From Cellulomonas timonensis (GTDB lineage Bacteria; Actinomycetota; Actinomycetes; Actinomycetales; Cellulomonadaceae), in contig NZ_FCOT01000012.1 in NCBI RefSeq assembly GCF_900046455.1, positions 186,001 to 250,000 of the forward strand: DNA of 64,000 bases, in the 5' to 3' direction. A program made the translations under genes and the position numbers. The number at the start of each line of letters is the position of its first letter. Positions within the stretch are counted from its first letter, which is position 1. The notes below the pieces were generated by a model. The model made no database searches, was not told the origin of the DNA, and saw only the letters and a list, made by a program, of their open reading frames with translations. Below, one piece after another: positions 61,704 through 64,000 of the stretch.

Positions 61704-62906
61704 CCGGCGGCCATCCAGGTCCGCGGGCTGTCCAAGCACTACCGGATCTCCCATGACGACAACCGCCCCTCCACCGCGGGCGAGGCGTTGCTGCGCCGGT
61801 TGAGGCACCCCTTCCAACGCCCCGCGCTGGAGCGCTTCACCGCGTTGGACGGCCTGGACTTCGACATCGCGCAGGGCTCGGCCGTGGGCATCCTGGGCCG
61901 CAACGGCGCCGGCAAGAGCACGCTGCTCAAGCTGCTCACGCGGGTCGCGGCGCCCTCGGAGGGCCAGATCCGCCTGCGCGGGCGCGTCGGCAGCCTGCTG
62001 GAGGTGGGCACCGGGTTCCACCCCGAGCTCACCGGTCGGGAGAACGTCTACCTCAACGGCACGCTGCTGGGCATGCGGCGCGGGGAGATCCAGCGGCGCT
62101 TCGACGAGATCGTCGACTTCTCCGGGGTGGAGAAGTTCCTCGACACCCCGGTGAAGCGGTACTCGTCGGGCATGTACGTGCGCCTGGCCTTCGCGGTCGC
62201 CGCGCACCTGGACACCGAGATCCTCGCCATCGACGAGGTGCTGGCCGTGGGCGACGCCGAGTTCCAGGCCAAGTGCATCGACCGGATGCGCAGGTCCGCG
62301 CAGGACGGGCGCACGGTGCTGTACGTCAGCCACCAGGTGCAGACCGTCACCGCGCTGTGCTCCACAGCGCTGTACCTGGAGAACGGCCGGCTGGTGATGC
62401 AGGGCGACGTCGACGAGGCGATCGAGCTGTACCGCACCAGCCGGGACCGCGTGGTGCTGGCCGCCACGGACATCGAGCGCCGCGCCGGCACCGGCGAGCT
62501 GCGGATCACATCGGCCACCGTGTCGAGCCCGCTGTACCGCACCACCGAGGACAAGACCATCGAGCTGGTGGTGGGCGCCAACCCGTCGTTCATCGGCAAG
62601 TACTTCGTCTCGTGCCACATCAACGACCGCAACGGCACCACCCTCCTGCAGTGCGATTCGCGGGTGAGCGGCCTCTGGCTCGACGCGGGGCTCGACCAGA
62701 AGATCGCGCTCACCATCAGGTCGCCGTGGCTCAAGCCCGGGGAATACTCGGTGGACCTCTACGTGTGCGCCGCAGGGGTCCTCGACGCGTTCGAGGGCGC
62801 CGGCCGGTTCGAGATCCACCCGGTGCTGCCCTATGAGCACGCGGTGTCCGACGAGGGGCTCGAGAACGGCCTCGTCCTCGCCGACTTCGGCTACGAGAGG
62901 CGTTGA
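61704..62906 (+). CDS. Polysaccharide ABC exporter ATPase (Wzt-like), 5' end lost
   Basis: About 400 residues remain. The frame is coding from AIQVRGLSKHYRIS (61707 on), so only the first few residues are missing, hidden by the adapter; the ATG is not visible. Walker A GRNGAGKST, RGRVGSLLEVGTGFHPELTGRENVYLNG (typical of Wzt), signature YSSGMYVRLAF, Walker B ILAIDEVLAVGD and switch SHQ follow. Residues ~235-400 form the Wzt C-terminal carbohydrate-binding domain (IELVVGANPSFIGKYFVSCHINDRNGTTLLQCDSR). It drives export of a finished, lipid-linked polymer with the permease next door (3 nt apart). Confidence 0.93.
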   Translation, partial: PAAIQVRGLSKHYRISHDDNRPSTAGEALLRRLRHPFQRPALERFTALDGLDFDIAQGSAVGILGRNGAGKSTLLKLLTRVAAPSEGQIRLRGRVGSLLEVGTGFHPELTGRENVYLNGTLLGMRRGEIQRRFDEIVDFSGVEKFLDTPVKRYSSGMYVRLAFAVAAHLDTEILAIDEVLAVGDAEFQAKCIDRMRRSAQDGRTVLYVSHQVQTVTALCSTALYLENGRLVMQGDVDEAIELYRTSRDRVVLAATDIERRAGTGELRITSATVSSPLYRTTEDKTIELVVGANPSFIGKYFVSCHINDRNGTTLLQCDSRVSGLWLDAGLDQKIALTIRSPWLKPGEYSVDLYVCAAGVLDAFEGAGRFEIHPVLPYEHAVSDEGLENGLVLADFGYERR

Positions 62907-62909
62907 GGC

Positions 62910-63731
62910 ATGCCCCGCACGATCGTGATCAACCCGCCCGGACGCCTGCCGCTGCCCAGCCGGCGCGAGCTGTGGGAGGCCCGCGAGGTGCTCTGGCGGT
63001 TCGGGGTGCGCGACCTCAAGCTCCGATACCGGCAGACGGTGTTGGGCGTCGCCTGGGTGGTGCTGCAGCCGCTGCTCAGCGCCGGCATCTTCTCGATCGT
63101 GTTCGGCCGCATCGCCGAGCTGCCGAGCGACGGGGTGCCGTACTTCGTGTTCAGCTTCGCGGGGATGCTGTGCTGGACGCTGTTCAGCGGGATCGTCACC
63201 CGCGCGGCGCCGTCGCTGGTGAACAACCAGGCGTTGGTGTCCAAGGTGTTCTTCCCGCGGGTGCTCGTGCCGCTGTCGTCGGTGCTGTCGGTGGCGGTGG
63301 ACGTGCTCGTCGCCGGGGTGCTGATGGCCGGGATGCTCGCCGTGACGGGCATCTGGCCGGGGTGGCCGGTGCTGCTGCTGCCGGTGTGGATGGTGCTGGT
63401 GGCGCTGCTCGCCTCCGGCATCGGCCTGGCCGCGTCGGCGCTGATGGTCAGCTACCGCGACATCCAGTACATCGTCCCGTTCGCCCTGCAGACCCTGCTG
63501 TACGCGAGCCCGCTGGCGTACTCGCTGTCCGCGGTCGGCGAGGACATCCGATGGCTCTTCGACCTCAACCCCCTGACCTGGCTGCTCGAGGGCTTCCGAT
63601 GGTCGCTCCTCGGCCTGGAGCAGCCCGCGCCCTGGCAGCTCGTGGCGGTGGTGGTGACGAGCGTCGGCGTCTTCGTGGGCGGCATGCTCGTCTTCTCGAA
63701 GATGGAACGCGGATTCGCGGACGTGATCTGA
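62910..63731 (+). CDS. Polysaccharide ABC exporter permease (Wzm-like)
   Basis: 273 residues. RELWEAREVLWRFGVRDLKLRYRQTVLGVAWVVLQPLLSAGIFSIVFGRIAELPSDGVPYFVFSFAGMLCWTLFSGIV is the ABC-2/Wzm family start, and RDIQYIVPFALQTLLYASPLAYS and NPLTWLLEGFRW are its later blocks. Six helices are expected. It forms the membrane pore for the Wzt ATPase upstream. ATG lies 3 nt past the wzt stop. The next gene starts within one base of its stop. Confidence 0.95.
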   Translation: MPRTIVINPPGRLPLPSRRELWEAREVLWRFGVRDLKLRYRQTVLGVAWVVLQPLLSAGIFSIVFGRIAELPSDGVPYFVFSFAGMLCWTLFSGIVTRAAPSLVNNQALVSKVFFPRVLVPLSSVLSVAVDVLVAGVLMAGMLAVTGIWPGWPVLLLPVWMVLVALLASGIGLAASALMVSYRDIQYIVPFALQTLLYASPLAYSLSAVGEDIRWLFDLNPLTWLLEGFRWSLLGLEQPAPWQLVAVVVTSVGVFVGGMLVFSKMERGFADVI

Positions 63732-63732
63732 G

Positions 63733-64000
63733 ATGGCGCCACCCCAGCAGGCCCAGCCGACCCAGTCCCAGGCCCGGCGACGCCGCCGCGTCACGTCAGG
63801 CGCCCTCGTGCTGCTGCTCGCGCTGCTCGGCGTCGGCGCCTGGCAGCTGCGCGGGTCGCCGCCGGAGGACAGGCCGGCGCCCGTCGCGGCGCCGGGCGCG
63901 GAGGCGGCTCCGCTGTGCGGTGTCGCCGATGTGGGCAGGTACTCGGCGCTAGCCGGCGATCCCCCGACCGACGTGGTGGAGACGGTCGTGGCCGACATGA
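63733..64000 (+). CDS. Membrane-anchored or secreted protein, 5' part only
   Basis: 89 residues before the window edge. A basic start (QARRRRRVTSGAL) and hydrophobic stretch (ALVLLLALLGVGAWQL) form a signal anchor, followed by a Pro/Ala-rich spacer and CGVADVGRYSALAGDPPTDVVETVVADM. The coupled position just after wzm suggests co-expression with the exporter. The C-terminal domain lies outside the window, so no function is assigned. Confidence 0.75.
   Translation, partial: MAPPQQAQPTQSQARRRRRVTSGALVLLLALLGVGAWQLRGSPPEDRPAPVAAPGAEAAPLCGVADVGRYSALAGDPPTDVVETVVADM

Overview
The window is GC-rich, with strongly GC-biased third codon positions, many GTG starts, many 1-4 nt gene overlaps and strong hairpin terminators without U-tracts. 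Together with the gene order ppx-DUF501-ftsB-like-eno and mazG-SurA-like lipoprotein-mfd, this points to a high-GC actinobacterium. I would guess the Micrococcales (Cellulomonas-like), but no 16S is present to confirm it.

Layout. (1) 1-4800: end of an ABC exporter (ATPase, permease) coupled to a NarL-type two-component system, then a siderophore-interacting reductase and a small PLDc_N membrane protein. (2) 4812-8212: a tRNA with a UAA anticodon but a short variable loop, type II NADH dehydrogenase with a probable leaderless start, and a PadR regulator coupled to a membrane protein. (3) 8277-20263: minus-strand housekeeping block with ppx/gppA, DUF501, an FtsB/DivIC-like septum protein, enolase, transhydrogenase pntAB, mazG, a lipoprotein and mfd. 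(4) 20679-64000: a very large surface-polysaccharide locus in several divergent operons.

The polysaccharide locus encodes a UDP-ManNAcA module (WecB-like epimerase, WecC dehydrogenase, WecG/TagA transferase), two Wzz-like chain-length proteins, an O-antigen-ligase/polymerase-type membrane protein and a flippase. An eight-gene minus-strand operon (44807 to 35331) holds a Gfo/Idh dehydrogenase, an SDR, two DegT aminotransferases, an acyltransferase, glycosyltransferases and the flippase. It is followed by a 1581-aa secreted protein with four DUF4082 modules, a WbpD-like N-acetyltransferase fused by overlap to an L-2-hydroxyglutarate oxidase (LhgO), and a polysaccharide deacetylase. The last block starts with a sugar-1-phosphate cytidylyltransferase and runs through sugar-modifying enzymes and glycosyltransferases to a Wzm/Wzt ABC exporter. 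Both a Wzx/Wzy-type and an ABC-type export route are therefore encoded. The most interesting biological idea is that LhgO recycles 2-hydroxyglutarate made by a WbpB-like sugar dehydrogenase during amino-sugar synthesis.

Data quality matters here. Two places (29280-29457 and 61537-61703) contain Illumina Nextera/Tn5 adapter sequence, the first followed by a 100-bp misplaced copy of the downstream ligase gene. These are assembly artefacts. They break a Wzz-like gene, the 3' end of a glycosyltransferase and the 5' end of wzt. Excising 29280-29457 restores one continuous reading frame. A third suspect junction lies at about 40440-40580.
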